64,000 nt of DNA from Devosia sp. A16 (GTDB lineage Bacteria > Pseudomonadota > Alphaproteobacteria > Rhizobiales > Devosiaceae). Below the pieces are notes generated by a model that saw nothing but the letters and a program-made list of their open reading frames with translations, searched no databases and had not been told where the DNA came from. Both the position numbers and the translations under genes were made by a program. Location of the stretch: positions 4,255,501 through 4,319,500 of the forward strand of contig NZ_CP012945.1 in NCBI RefSeq assembly GCF_001402915.1, written 5' to 3'. Positions 8,960 through 18,292 of this stretch are shown here, in pieces. How positions within the stretch are numbered: the first letter of the stretch is position 1; each line of letters begins with the position of its first letter.

Positions 8960-9961
8960 ATGGGCGAAGCAATGCCGGCCAGCAATCAGCGCCAGCCGAT
9001 CAAGGACTGGATGACCATCGTCCAGTTCGACGGCCGCGGCGGCGTACGCAAACTCGAAGAGACCGAGGAGGCGACGTTCGTCACCCCGGCCAGAGGCTTT
9101 GCGCTGATCTCGGGCAACTCGCGGGCGCCGGAGTTCAAGGTCTGGCTGAAGCGCGAGCTCGGCGATTTCAACGCCGACCTCATCACCGTGCCGTCGACCC
9201 GGAGCCGCTGCACGGTGCTCGACGACCGGGCCCTGGTGGTGCTGCGCGTCGCCCGCCCCGGAGCCGACCCCGAGGATGTCGGCCGGCAATTGCTGACGCT
9301 ATGGATCGAGAAGGGGCGGGTGATCATCGCGTCGGAGCTCAACATCGTCGAGTTCCTCGGCATCACCCAGTGGCAGCAGACGCACCATGCCCCGGTCTCC
9401 CCGGCGGACCTCGTGGCGCGGCTGGCGCTGCGCGCCGCCGACCGCATCGAACCGCTGATCGAGCGGATGGGTGACAACCTCGATACCATCGAGGAGACCC
9501 TGATGCTGAATCGGGGGGGCGACAGCCGCTCGCGGCTGGCACATCTGCGGCGCACGCTGATCAACATGCGCCGGCTGATCTGGCCCCAGCGTGACGTGCT
9601 GACCACGCTCGAGATCGAAGACCTCAGCTTCTTCACTGCTCGCGACCGGGTCCGCCTGCGCGAGGCGGCCGCGCGTACCGCCCGCCTCGGCGACGAGATG
9701 CAGACGTTGTCCGAGCGCGCCGTGCTGGTGCACGAGCAACTGCTCGATACCCGCGCCGAGCAGATGAACCAGACCATGCTGCTGCTGGCCGCCGCGACGG
9801 TGGTGCTGATGCCGTTGACCGTGATCAGTGGCATCCTCGGCATGAACGTCGATGGCATCCCCTTCCACGACAGCCCCTATGCCTTCTGGGTGGTGACCGG
9901 CTTTCTCTCCGTCCTGGGCGTCGCCATCTACCTCTTCATGCGCAGGAAGAAGTGGATGTAG
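8960..9961 (+). CDS. CorA-family divalent cation transporter (ZntB-like)
   Basis: This is a 333-residue inner-membrane transporter of the CorA/MIT family. A long N-terminal cytoplasmic domain (1-270) ends in a coiled helix. Two C-terminal membrane helices follow (about 272-292 and 304-324). The family signature GMN is present as GILGMNVDGIPF (about 294-305), and a short basic tail (RRKKWM) closes the protein. Family members carry Mg2+, Co2+ or Zn2+. The sequence reads more like the ZntB branch (GIPF after GMN), so zinc is possible, but the ion cannot be decided here. The ATG at 8960 follows GAGGGAG. An in-frame ATG at 8972 is an alternative. Confidence 0.88.
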   Translation: MGEAMPASNQRQPIKDWMTIVQFDGRGGVRKLEETEEATFVTPARGFALISGNSRAPEFKVWLKRELGDFNADLITVPSTRSRCTVLDDRALVVLRVARPGADPEDVGRQLLTLWIEKGRVIIASELNIVEFLGITQWQQTHHAPVSPADLVARLALRAADRIEPLIERMGDNLDTIEETLMLNRGGDSRSRLAHLRRTLINMRRLIWPQRDVLTTLEIEDLSFFTARDRVRLREAAARTARLGDEMQTLSERAVLVHEQLLDTRAEQMNQTMLLLAAATVVLMPLTVISGILGMNVDGIPFHDSPYAFWVVTGFLSVLGVAIYLFMRRKKWM

Positions 9962-10365
9962 CGACCTGAGGAGACTCGGGTTTTGCGTTTGTCTTTCCTG
10001 CCGGTCGATGGGGCCGCACGATCACCGGCCGCGACGCGATACTGCTTCGAGCAACTGAGGTTCCCGTGGGCCGGTCAGCTTCCTGAACGGCGGATGAATC
10101 GTTCGTGACGTTTTTGCAACAGCAAGTTTGAATCCCGTTTTCGCCACTTGGCGGTCAACGTTTTGCTGAGGATCGCCGCCACAATGTGACCCTAAAAGAA
10201 GCAGAGGACAAAACTCGGACGGGCTGCGACGAATGTGGAAGCCATTTGCTTTCCCACCGAACCATTCACACGCTCCCCGCCCTTGTGCCTTGTCAGGCCG
10301 AACCCCATAAACGGCGCCTTCTGAGGGGCGCCGGAGAACACCGGCCGGACAAGCAGGACGAAGAA
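9962..10365. other. Intergenic region upstream of ilvD
   Basis: This 404-bp gap holds the terminator at its left end and a GC-rich hairpin close to ilvD (CGGCGCC at 10312-10318 with GGCGCCG at 10327-10333). The hairpin lies 32 bases upstream of the start codon. I find no leader peptide rich in Ile, Val or Leu, so classical branched-chain attenuation is not supported. The minus-strand frame at 10022-10372 has no recognisable protein features. The in-frame extension of ilvD back to 10186 is unlike other IlvD N-termini. Confidence 0.5.
9964..9985 (+). terminator. Probable intrinsic terminator after CorA-family gene
   Basis: A seven-pair stem (ACCTGAG / CTCGGGT, one wobble pair) with a GAGA loop begins three bases after the stop codon. 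It is followed by TTTTGCGTTTGTC. Confidence 0.55.
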
Positions 10366-12090
10366 ATGGCATCGAACTACGTCGACAAATCGCGTCTTCC
10401 CAGCAGGCATGTGACAGAGGGTCCGGAGCGCGCTCCGCATCGCTCGTACCTCTATGCCATGGGCTTGACCAGCGAGCAGATTCACCAGCCGCTCGTCGGC
10501 GTGGCGACGGCCTGGAACGAAGCGGCGCCCTGCAATATTTCGCTCGGCCGCCAGGCGCAGGCCGTCAAGAAGGGCGTTGCCGCCAATCACGGCACGCCGC
10601 GTGAATTCACCACCATCACCGTGACCGATGGCATCGCCATGGGCCATGCCGGCATGAAATCGTCGCTGGCCTCGCGCGACGTCATCGCCGACTCGGTCGA
10701 ATTGACCATGCGCGGTCACTCCTATGACGCGCTCGTCGCCATGGCCGGCTGCGACAAGTCGCTGCCCGGCATGATGATGGCGATGATCCGGCTCAATGTG
10801 CCGTCGATCTTCATCTATGGCGGCTCGATCCTGCCCGGCCGTTTCCGCGGCCGCGACGTCGTGGTGCAGGACCTGTTCGAAGCCGTCGGCCTCCATTCGG
10901 TCGGCAAGATGGACGACGAGACCCTCGACGAGCTCGAGCGCGTCGCCTGTCCGTCGGCCGGTTCCTGCGGCGGCCAGTATACGGCCAACACCATGGCCAT
11001 GGTGGCCGAAGCTATCGGGCTTGCATTGCCGTATAGTTGCGGCGCTCCGGCTCCCTACGAAATTCGTGACGCGCTCTGCGCCGCCGCCGGCGAGCAGGTG
11101 ATGGAACTGCTCAAGGTGCAGCTCCGTCCGCGCGACATCGTCACCCGCAAGGCGTTCGAAAACGCCGCTATGACCGTTGCCGCCACCGGTGGTTCGACCA
11201 ATGCGGCGCTCCACCTACCGGCAATGGCGCACGAGGCAGGCATCGATTTCGACCTGTTCGACGTCGGCGAGATCTTCAAGAAGACGCCCTATATCGGCGA
11301 CCTCAAGCCGGGCGGCAAATACGTCGCCAAGGACCTGTTCGAGGCCGGCGGCATCCCGCTGGTGATGAAGGCGCTGCTCGAGGGTGGGTACCTGCACGGC
11401 GACTGCATGACCGTCACCGGCAAGACCGTCGCCGAGAACCTCGCCAAGGTGAAGTGGAACGACCAGCAGGACGTGATCCGCACCACCTCCAACCCGATCT
11501 CGCCTACCGGTGGCGTGGTGTCGCTGCGCGGCAACCTCGCGCCCGACGGCGCCATCGTGAAGGTGGCGGGTTTGAAGAACCTGCGTTTCGTCGGTCCGGC
11601 CCGCGTGTTCGACACCGAAGAGAAGTGCTTCGAGTGCGTCGAGAAGCGCGAGTACAAGGAAGGCGATGTGCTCGTCATCCGCTACGAAGGCCCCAAGGGC
11701 GGCCCGGGCATGCGCGAAATGCTGTCGACGACGGCGGCGCTCTACGGCCAGGGCATGGGCGACAAGGTTGCGCTCATCACCGACGGCCGCTTCTCCGGCG
11801 CCACGCGCGGCTTCTGCATCGGCCATGTCGGCCCGGAAGCGGCGGTAGGCGGACCCATCGCCCACATTCAGGACGGTGACATCATCACCCTCGACGCCAC
11901 GACCGGCGAAATCTCGGTCAACGTGTCGGAGGAAGAGTTTGCCCGGCGCAAGACGAGCTGGGCCCCGCGTGAGACCGAGTATGGCTCGGGCGCGATCTGG
12001 AAGTATGCCCAGCTGGTGGGGCCGGCGCGTTACGGCGCGCTGACCAACCCCGGCGCCAAGGGCGAGAAGGAGCAGTATGCGGACATTTAG
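10366..12090 (+). CDS. ilvD: Dihydroxy-acid dehydratase
   Basis: This 574-residue IlvD converts 2,3-dihydroxy-isovalerate and 2,3-dihydroxy-3-methylvalerate to the keto acids that precede valine, leucine and isoleucine. The three iron-sulfur cysteines of the family are in place: C56 (NEAAPCN), C129 (AGCDKSLPG) and C201 in [16 protein letters not shown]. The C-terminal domain contains [19 protein letters not shown]. The start at 10366 ([19 protein letters not shown]) matches family N-termini. The end overlaps the next gene by 14 bases, suggesting cotranscription with the ExoR-like gene. Confidence 0.97.
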   Translation: MASNYVDKSRLPSRHVTEGPERAPHRSYLYAMGLTSEQIHQPLVGVATAWNEAAPCNISLGRQAQAVKKGVAANHGTPREFTTITVTDGIAMGHAGMKSSLASRDVIADSVELTMRGHSYDALVAMAGCDKSLPGMMMAMIRLNVPSIFIYGGSILPGRFRGRDVVVQDLFEAVGLHSVGKMDDETLDELERVACPSAGSCGGQYTANTMAMVAEAIGLALPYSCGAPAPYEIRDALCAAAGEQVMELLKVQLRPRDIVTRKAFENAAMTVAATGGSTNAALHLPAMAHEAGIDFDLFDVGEIFKKTPYIGDLKPGGKYVAKDLFEAGGIPLVMKALLEGGYLHGDCMTVTGKTVAENLAKVKWNDQQDVIRTTSNPISPTGGVVSLRGNLAPDGAIVKVAGLKNLRFVGPARVFDTEEKCFECVEKREYKEGDVLVIRYEGPKGGPGMREMLSTTAALYGQGMGDKVALITDGRFSGATRGFCIGHVGPEAAVGGPIAHIQDGDIITLDATTGEISVNVSEEEFARRKTSWAPRETEYGSGAIWKYAQLVGPARYGALTNPGAKGEKEQYADI

Positions 12091-12922
12091 GGCAGGAGCC
12101 CTTGTTTCCGTTGTGTTTTGGGCTGCGCTCGCGATTGCGGGCGTGGCCACCCCGGCCGCCGCTCAGGTGAGCGGCGTGCTGCCCTCGATGCCGGCTGCGC
12201 CGGAGACGGCGGCCGATGCCGCGCTCGCCATGGCCAATCAGCTCGACGGCGCCGGCGGCGGCATCTCGAACGCCGACCTCGTCGCTGCGCTCGAGGATGC
12301 GGCGTTGGCCGGCCAGCCGATGGCTCTGTTTCAGCTCGGCCTGATGTATGAAAGCGGCGAGGGCGTCGACAAGGATCCGGTCAAGGCTTTCGGCTATTTT
12401 AGCCAGATTGCCGACGAACATGCCGATGCGGCTCCCAAGGGAGTGGAGGCCGATATCGTCGCCCAATCCTTCCTCAAGGTTGGTGAGTATTACCGGCAGG
12501 GCCTGCCCGAAGCCGGTATTCCCAAGAACGAAGCCTATTCCAACAAGCTGATCATGCACGCGGCGTCCTATTTCGGCGACGCCGACGCGCAGTACAAGGT
12601 CGGCGAACTCTATCTCGACGACGCCGAACTCGGCGACAATCCGCTGCAGAGCGCCCGCTGGCTCAATCTGGCGGCGCGCAAGGGCCATGCCGGCGCGCAG
12701 GCCAAGCTCGGCAGCATGCTGTTCAACGGCGAGGGCATCGAGGCCGATCCGATCGAAGGCCTGATGTGGCTCACCGTGGCGTCGCGCCGGGCGGCCGGCA
12801 CCGCCGATGACGGCTGGATCCACGACCTGCTCACCAACGCCATGTCGATCGCCACGCCGGACCAGCGCAAGAAGGCAGTCGAGCTGGCCGACTCGCTCGG
12901 CACCCGGTTCGGCGGGCTCTGA
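12077..12922 (+). CDS. exoR: Periplasmic Sel1-repeat protein, ExoR-like
   Basis: This is a 281-residue secreted protein. Its signal peptide ends near residue 30 (PAAAQVS), and several Sel1/TPR-like repeats follow ([61 protein letters not shown]). Length, secretion, repeat layout and the [13 protein letters not shown] segment resemble ExoR, the periplasmic inhibitor of the ExoS-ChvI two-component system in rhizobia. The neighbouring xthA fits that locus as I recall it. The gene overlaps the end of ilvD by 14 bases, with a GAAGGAG site before the ATG. No exoS or chvI gene lies nearby. The ExoR identity is inferred; the Sel1 family is clear. Confidence 0.7.
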   Translation: MRTFRAGALVSVVFWAALAIAGVATPAAAQVSGVLPSMPAAPETAADAALAMANQLDGAGGGISNADLVAALEDAALAGQPMALFQLGLMYESGEGVDKDPVKAFGYFSQIADEHADAAPKGVEADIVAQSFLKVGEYYRQGLPEAGIPKNEAYSNKLIMHAASYFGDADAQYKVGELYLDDAELGDNPLQSARWLNLAARKGHAGAQAKLGSMLFNGEGIEADPIEGLMWLTVASRRAAGTADDGWIHDLLTNAMSIATPDQRKKAVELADSLGTRFGGL

Positions 12923-13007
12923 CCCGCCCCAAACTGACGCCTCCGTTCAGCCGCAGTTCAGCCGCCGCGTGGCAACCATCGGGCAGTTAGCTCGTTGGTG
13001 TGCCATC

Positions 13008-13238
13008 ATGCGTTTGCCGATCATTCTTGCCCTTATCGTCGTCATCACGCTGCCCAAGGATGTGCGCGGGTTCGTCGATGACCTGTCCGCTCAGGCCCGC
13101 GTCGCCACGGCATCGATCAGCCAGTTGCTCGATCGCAACAAGGATGACGGCACGGTCAAGGTCGCGCAGGCCAGCGTCACCAATGTGCTCAAGACCAAGC
13201 ACGACACCGCCAAGAACTCGGTGGGCAACTTGCGGTAG
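13008..13238 (+). CDS. Small secreted or membrane-anchored protein, 76 residues
   Basis: This short open frame begins with MRLPIILALIVVITLPKDVR, a hydrophobic N-terminal segment that could be a signal anchor. A hydrophilic helical remainder with Ala, Lys and Asp follows. It lies 85 bases after the ExoR-like gene on the same strand and converges on xthA. No family is recognised. It is supported by the coherent hydrophobic start and by position, but a strong ribosome-binding site is lacking. Confidence 0.55.
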   Translation: MRLPIILALIVVITLPKDVRGFVDDLSAQARVATASISQLLDRNKDDGTVKVAQASVTNVLKTKHDTAKNSVGNLR

Positions 13239-13303
13239 TTCCGCGAACCCCTAAGCTGCGGGCCCGGTGCCTCCCATGGGGGAGGGCATGACGCTTTCGA
13301 TCG

Positions 13304-14083
13304 TCAGAAGGCGAAGTCGCCTTCGACCGGAACGTGATCGCTGGGCTTGTCCATGCCCCGCACTTCGCGGTGCACGATCACGTCGTTGAGCCGGTCCGCC
13401 GCCTGCGGCGACAGCAGCAGGTGATCGATACGGATGCCGTCATCGCGATCCCAGCCGAACGTCTTGAAGTCCCAGAACGTGTAGGATGGCTCGTCGGTCA
13501 CCGCTCGGATCGCGTCCGTCAGTCCCAGGTTGACCAGCGCGCGCCACTTCTCGGCACTCTCCGGACGGAACAGCGCATCGCCCACCCACTGCTTGGGGTT
13601 CTTGGCATCGATGGCCGCCGGAATGATGTTGTAGTCGCCCAGCAGGATGAACGGCTCTTCCAGCGCCAGCCGCCCTTCGACGAAGCTGTGCAGCCGGTCC
13701 ATCCAGCTCAGCTTGTAGGTGAACTTGTCGGTGCCGACCGGATTGCCGTTGGGCAGGTAGATGCAGCAGACCCTGACGACTCCGCCTTCGACCGAGAACA
13801 CGCCTTCGATCAGCCGCGACTGTTCGTCGGCGTCGTCGCCAGGCAGTCCCCGCGTCACCTCGTCGAAGCGGTGCTTCGACAGGATCGCGACGCCGTTCCA
13901 GCTTTTCTGGCCGTGCGTCTCGACATTGTAGCCGAGCGCCTCGATCTCCAGGCGCGGGAAGGCTTCGTCGACCGATTTGATTTCCTGCAAGCAGACAATG
14001 TCGGGCGACACGTCTTCAAGCCATTTGAGAAGAAGTCCCTGCCGAGCTTTGACACCGTTGATATTCCAGGTGGCGATGCGCAT
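13304..14083 (-). CDS. xthA: Exodeoxyribonuclease III
   Basis: This 259-residue enzyme of the exonuclease III / AP endonuclease family cleaves at abasic sites and removes 3' blocks in base excision repair. Catalytic motifs are present in order: the metal- and phosphate-binding asparagine in WNING (residue 8), the glutamate in LQEIKS, the YLPNGNP tyrosine region, GDYNI, the IDHLL aspartate and the terminal SDHVP histidine. It begins a minus-strand block that continues through the two serine hydrolases and erpA. Confidence 0.95.
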   Translation of the reverse strand: MRIATWNINGVKARQGLLLKWLEDVSPDIVCLQEIKSVDEAFPRLEIEALGYNVETHGQKSWNGVAILSKHRFDEVTRGLPGDDADEQSRLIEGVFSVEGGVVRVCCIYLPNGNPVGTDKFTYKLSWMDRLHSFVEGRLALEEPFILLGDYNIIPAAIDAKNPKQWVGDALFRPESAEKWRALVNLGLTDAIRAVTDEPSYTFWDFKTFGWDRDDGIRIDHLLLSPQAADRLNDVIVHREVRGMDKPSDHVPVEGDFAF

Positions 14084-14110
14084 GCGGGGACTCCTTTGGT
14101 GCGAGCAAAC

Positions 14111-15223
14111 CTACTGGTTGGCAAGCCCAGCGTAAACCGCGTCGCGGATGTCTTCACGGAACGGGCCGTTGCAGCCCTCCGGCGCGACGTTGGTGCAGAC
14201 CAGGATCGTCAGCTTGTTGCTGCGATCGATGATCCAGTTGTGGCCCCAGGCGCCGCCCCAATCGAGCGTGCCGACCGGGCAGGGGCTCCGCGCCGCCTTG
14301 GGATCGTCGATGACGGCGCCGAGCAGAGTGAAGCGCTTGCCGGCATCGGTGTCGCGGCGCGGCAGCGCGCCGATCTGGTTGCGGAAAGCCTCGTCGACAG
14401 TTGCGGGCTTGAGGTGCGTGCCGCCATTGTAGACTTCGAGCATCTTCATGACGTCGTCTGCCGTGCCGCACGAGCCGCCGCCACCCGACTGCGGGGCATC
14501 GGCCCGGAAGATGCGGTCGACCTGCCAGCCGGTGCCTTGCGAGTTGTCCTCGGTGATGCGGACCGGCGGGACGACGGGCGCTTCCGGCGGATTGCCGTTG
14601 GCGTAGTTGGCGGTGACGCGGGTGGCATCGGTCGGGGTGAAGCGCCAATCGACCATGCCCAGCGGGCCGGCGGCATACTTGACCACCGCGGCTTCGAGCG
14701 TCGAACCGTTGATGGTCGCGATGACCCCGCCCAGCACATCGATGCTTGTGCCATAGCCCCAGGCGGTGCCCGGCGCGAAGGCCAGCGGCGCCCTGGCCAG
14801 CCGGCGCAGGTTTTCCTCGAGCGAAATGTAGGGCCCGGACATGCCCGGCGCGACATCGTCGGGGGTCGTCTCGTAGGTGAGTCCGGACGTATGGGCAAAC
14901 AGCTGCCGCAGCGTGATCGGCCGCAACACACCATCCGGGCTCGCCGGCGTGAAATAGGGCAGATACTTGCTGACCGGATCGTCGAGCTCCAGCAGGCCCG
15001 CTTCCATCATCTTCAGCGCCGCGGTGGCGACGATCGGCTTGGTCACCGAGGCCAGCCGCCAGATGGCATTGCGCTCAAGCTTGCGGTTGGCTTCGCGATC
15101 GGCCAGCCCGGCCGTTCGAGCGTAGACTTCCTTGCCGGCCTGGTTGACCAGGACGACGCAACCGACGATGCGGTTCACCAGCGCAGCATCGATCGCCGCG
15201 TCGACTTTAGACTGCAAGCTCAT
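14111..15223 (-). CDS. Serine hydrolase, class C beta-lactamase-like (copy 1)
   Basis: This 370-residue protein is of the beta-lactamase / penicillin-binding transpeptidase fold (esterase EstB-like group). The nucleophile motif SxxK appears as SVTK in WRLASVTKPIVA near residues 57-60, and the second motif region is WGYGTSIDVLGG. There is no obvious signal peptide, so it is probably cytoplasmic and an esterase or amidase rather than a true beta-lactamase. A near-identical domain layout in the neighbouring gene (15291-16421) points to tandem duplication. The pair sits between xthA and erpA. Confidence 0.85.
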   Translation of the reverse strand: MSLQSKVDAAIDAALVNRIVGCVVLVNQAGKEVYARTAGLADREANRKLERNAIWRLASVTKPIVATAALKMMEAGLLELDDPVSKYLPYFTPASPDGVLRPITLRQLFAHTSGLTYETTPDDVAPGMSGPYISLEENLRRLARAPLAFAPGTAWGYGTSIDVLGGVIATINGSTLEAAVVKYAAGPLGMVDWRFTPTDATRVTANYANGNPPEAPVVPPVRITEDNSQGTGWQVDRIFRADAPQSGGGGSCGTADDVMKMLEVYNGGTHLKPATVDEAFRNQIGALPRRDTDAGKRFTLLGAVIDDPKAARSPCPVGTLDWGGAWGHNWIIDRSNKLTILVCTNVAPEGCNGPFREDIRDAVYAGLANQ

Positions 15224-15290
15224 GGATCCTCCCCGAGATTAGGAAGGACGCTAACGGTTCGGCCGGGAGATGTGCAAGCCGCCGAAAGGC

Positions 15291-16421
15291 TTAACCGACC
15301 AGTGGATCAGACGCGTCGCGGTAGACGGCATGCAGAATGTCGTCCCGGAACCGTCCGTCCGATCCCTCGAGCCCGGTATTGCTCATGGAAACGACGCTGA
15401 GGCCTGCGGCGGGATCGATAAACCAGTTGTGCCCGTAAATTCCGCCCCAGCGCACCATAGCGCGCGGTGCCGGCACGCCGGCGGCTGCGGGATCATCGAG
15501 CCAGGCGCCGAACAGGCAGAATTTCCAGCCGGGCGAGACGGCCTGAGCCAACTGAGGCGTCTGGTTGGCGAGAGCCAGTCTCGCCGTTTGGGGGGAGAGG
15601 ATCGATCCACCGGTCCGCAGCGCCTCCAGCAGTTGCATGAAGTCGGGGCCGCTGCCGGCCGCCCCGCGGCCGCCCGATTGAAACGCCGCGGCATCGAAGA
15701 TGCGATCGGGATCGTAGGTTGTGGTCGTGCCCCAGGGGTTCGGAATGGTGTGCGCCGGTCCCATGCGCTCCGGGCCATTGGCACCGTCGGCGTAGGGAGT
15801 GGCCAGCCGCGACGGGTCGTAGACGGTGAAGCCGGTGTCGGCCATGCCCAGTGGGCCGGTCACATATTGCCGGATCGCGTCATCCAGCCGTCCTTCCACC
15901 AACCGCGCGGCGATATATCCGAGCACGTCGATGGACGGCCCGTATGTCCAGTTGGCACCGGGAGCAAACAGCAGGGGCAGCGCGCCGAGGCGGGCGATGA
16001 TGACGTCGTCGCCAAGTCGCCAGCGATTTGCGCCCGCGGCCTCTTCGTCCGGGGTAAGTATCGACGCGTTGGAGAGGCCGGAGGTGTGCGTCAACAGTTG
16101 CCGGATGGTGATGGTTGGCTGGGTGCCGTCGGCGAGGCGCGGACGAAAGTCCGGCAGGTAGTCGGTGACCGCCGCGTCGAGACCGAGCTTTCCGTCCTCG
16201 ATCAATGCAAGGATGGTTGCGGCGACGATCGGCTTGGTGAGGGACGAAAGACGAAAGATCGCGTCGACGCTCATCGGACGCCGGCTTTCGCGGTCAGCAA
16301 GGCCGTGCGCGGCTTGGTGGACGAGTTCACCGTGCCGGCAGACGATGACGACCGAGCCGGCGATACGGCCTTCATCGATCGCACGTATCGCAGCCGTATC
16401 GAGCCGTTCGGACAAGGTCAT
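15291..16421 (-). CDS. Serine hydrolase, class C beta-lactamase-like (copy 2)
   Basis: This 376-residue paralogue of the adjacent serine hydrolase shares segments such as FRLSSLTKPIVAATIL (nucleophile serine and lysine in SLTK), YLPDFRPRLADGTQPTITIRQLLTHTSGL and the WTYGPSIDVLGYI motif. The start at 16421 (MTLSERLDTAAIRA) aligns with the N-terminus of copy 1. A frame extending to 16475 adds an unrelated leader and is rejected. No signal peptide is visible. The substrate is unknown. Divergence between the copies is substantial, so the duplication is not recent. Confidence 0.85.
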   Translation of the reverse strand: MTLSERLDTAAIRAIDEGRIAGSVVIVCRHGELVHQAAHGLADRESRRPMSVDAIFRLSSLTKPIVAATILALIEDGKLGLDAAVTDYLPDFRPRLADGTQPTITIRQLLTHTSGLSNASILTPDEEAAGANRWRLGDDVIIARLGALPLLFAPGANWTYGPSIDVLGYIAARLVEGRLDDAIRQYVTGPLGMADTGFTVYDPSRLATPYADGANGPERMGPAHTIPNPWGTTTTYDPDRIFDAAAFQSGGRGAAGSGPDFMQLLEALRTGGSILSPQTARLALANQTPQLAQAVSPGWKFCLFGAWLDDPAAAGVPAPRAMVRWGGIYGHNWFIDPAAGLSVVSMSNTGLEGSDGRFRDDILHAVYRDASDPLVG

Positions 16422-16502
16422 GCTCGGCCTTCCAATTGGGGGCCGGACGCTAGCGCTGCGATCCTGGCGAGGCAAGACGGGGCAGCGGCGCGAACGACAG
16501 GC

Positions 16503-16856
16503 TCAGGCCACCGCGAAGCTGGTGCCGCAGCCGCAACCGGCTACTGCGTTCGGGTTCTTGATCTGGAAGCTCTGGCCGATCAGGTCATCGACGTAGTCGA
16601 TTTCGGCGCCGCCCATGAACTCGAGGCTGAGGGAATCGATCAGCACCGTGGCATTGTCCTTAGCCAGTACCAGGTCGTCGTTGGCAGGGGTTTCCTTGAC
16701 CAGCTTGTACTCGTACTGAAAACCCGAGCAGCCGCCCCCCGCCACCACGATGCGCAGCACCGTACCTTCGCCCTGTTTGGCGAGGATGCGGCCGATCTTC
16801 CTCGCGGCGCGGTCTGTCAAAATGACATTGTTCGGTGCTAGAGCAGCTTCAGTCAT
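16503..16856 (-). CDS. erpA: Iron-sulfur cluster insertion protein ErpA
   Basis: This 117-residue A-type carrier delivers Fe-S clusters to apoproteins. The three conserved cysteines are present: C43 in GGGCSGFQY, and C108 and C110 in GCGCGTSF. The sequence between (LEFMGGAEIDYVDDLIGQSF) is typical of ErpA/IscA. The start at 16856 (MTEAALAP) is preferred over 16880. It is divergent from dgt with 90 bases between, a conserved alphaproteobacterial neighbourhood. It could supply clusters to enzymes such as the nearby IlvD. Confidence 0.93.
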   Translation of the reverse strand: MTEAALAPNNVILTDRAARKIGRILAKQGEGTVLRIVVAGGGCSGFQYEYKLVKETPANDDLVLAKDNATVLIDSLSLEFMGGAEIDYVDDLIGQSFQIKNPNAVAGCGCGTSFAVA

Positions 16857-16946
16857 CACGTACCTTTCGGCCGCCCGCATGCCGGGCAGCGCTGGAAACT
16901 AAATCTAATATCGTCAGGCGACGATGAAAAGGGTCTTGGCCGCATA

Positions 16947-18134
16947 ATGGGTGAACGCGCCGCCTATGCTTCCGATCCGTCGCTGAGTCGTGGCCGCCTG
17001 TTTGCGCCTGGCGCCAGCCCCACGCGCTCGGAATTCCAGCGGGATCGGGACCGTATCGTGCACTCGGCTGCGTTCCGGCGGCTGCAGCACAAGACGCAGG
17101 TGTTCCTGCACCACGAAGGCCAGCACTATCGCACCCGGCTCACCCATACGCTGGAAGTCAGCCAGATGGCCCGCTCGATCGCCCGGGCGCTGGCATTGGA
17201 CGAAGACCTGGCCGAGGCGGTAGCGCTGGCGCACGATCTCGGCCACACGCCGTTTGGTCATGCCGGCGAGCGGGTGCTGCACGACAAGATGGCCGAGTGG
17301 GGTGGATTCGATCACAACATGCAGGCGATCCGCGTGGTGACCCGGCTCGAGAACCGCTACGCCGAGCATGATGGCCTGAACCTCAGTTGGGAAGCGCTCG
17401 AGGGCATCCTGAAGCACAACGGTCCGCTGGCCGACCGGCAGGGCCGGCCGCTGCGCCCGGACAAGCCGCTGCCGCCGGGGCTCGACGATATCCCCGCCAG
17501 CGCCGACCTGATGGGCTGGAGCCATGCCAGCCTGGAAGCCCAGGCTGCCGCCATCGCCGACGACATCGCCTACAACTCCCACGATATCGACGATGCACTG
17601 CGAGCCGGGCTGATCCGGCTGCCCGAATTGGAGGACGTACCGTTGGTCGGGCCACTGGTGCGCGAGGTGCTGGAACGCTGGCCCGACATCGACCGCAGCC
17701 GCCAGGCGCATGAGGTGCAGCGCCGCCTGATCACCGCGCAGATCGAGGACGTCATCGCTGAGAGTTTGCGCGCCATTGCCGAAGTGGCGCCGACATCGGC
17801 CGACGAGGTACGCCATGCCGGCCGCACCCTGATCCGCTTCTCGCCGCCGGTTGCGGCGGCCGAGCAGGGGCTGAAGCGCTTCCTGTTCGAGCGGGTCTAT
17901 CGCAGCGAGGAGGTGATGGAGCCGGTGCGTCGCAGCCAGACCATCGTCGGCATGCTGTTCGACCACTATCTCGTCACTGGTGCCATGCCCGGTCGCTGGG
18001 GCGAGGCGGCGCGCCACGCCCCCGACCGCACCGCGTGCGCTCGGCTCGTCGCCGACTTCATCGCCGGTATGACCGATCCCTATGCGCTCGAGCAGCATGC
18101 CCGCCTGTTTGACGGTGCGGGCCAGTTGCGGTAG
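16947..18134 (+). CDS. dgt: Deoxyguanosinetriphosphate triphosphohydrolase-like protein
   Basis: This 395-residue HD-domain enzyme of the dNTPase family splits dNTPs to nucleoside and triphosphate. The metal-binding histidines and aspartates appear in [19 protein letters not shown] (about 67-85), in [14 protein letters not shown] (about 95-108), and in [14 protein letters not shown] further on. The short type 2 layout is usual in Alphaproteobacteria. It heads the plus-strand series dgt, argS, SPOR gene, scpA and scpB. Confidence 0.93.
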   Translation: MGERAAYASDPSLSRGRLFAPGASPTRSEFQRDRDRIVHSAAFRRLQHKTQVFLHHEGQHYRTRLTHTLEVSQMARSIARALALDEDLAEAVALAHDLGHTPFGHAGERVLHDKMAEWGGFDHNMQAIRVVTRLENRYAEHDGLNLSWEALEGILKHNGPLADRQGRPLRPDKPLPPGLDDIPASADLMGWSHASLEAQAAAIADDIAYNSHDIDDALRAGLIRLPELEDVPLVGPLVREVLERWPDIDRSRQAHEVQRRLITAQIEDVIAESLRAIAEVAPTSADEVRHAGRTLIRFSPPVAAAEQGLKRFLFERVYRSEEVMEPVRRSQTIVGMLFDHYLVTGAMPGRWGEAARHAPDRTACARLVADFIAGMTDPYALEQHARLFDGAGQLR

Positions 18135-18165
18135 GGGCACTCAACCCGCCGCGTGACCCGGGTCA

Positions 18166-18183
18166 TTCCCGCGCAAGCGGGAA
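18166..18183. repeat. REP-like palindrome upstream of argS
   Basis: TTCCCGC (18166-18172) pairs with GCGGGAA (18177-18183) around a GCAA loop. Flanks (GGTCA before, CCTCCG after) match the repeat at 5762-5838, so it is another copy of the same dispersed family. Confidence 0.65.
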
Positions 18184-18292
18184 CCTCCGTTTCGGATGTT
18201 GCCGAGCCACCGCAATCAGACTGTCCTGCCTTGGTGGGACGATCTGGTGGGTAAGCCGACCCCCAGCCAATCATGGCACCTATGAGATCAAC

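Noticed and set aside
10022-10372. Minus-strand 116-codon frame upstream of ilvD
   Set aside because: It overlaps the ilvD start region, has Arg/Pro-rich shadow composition and no ribosome-binding site.
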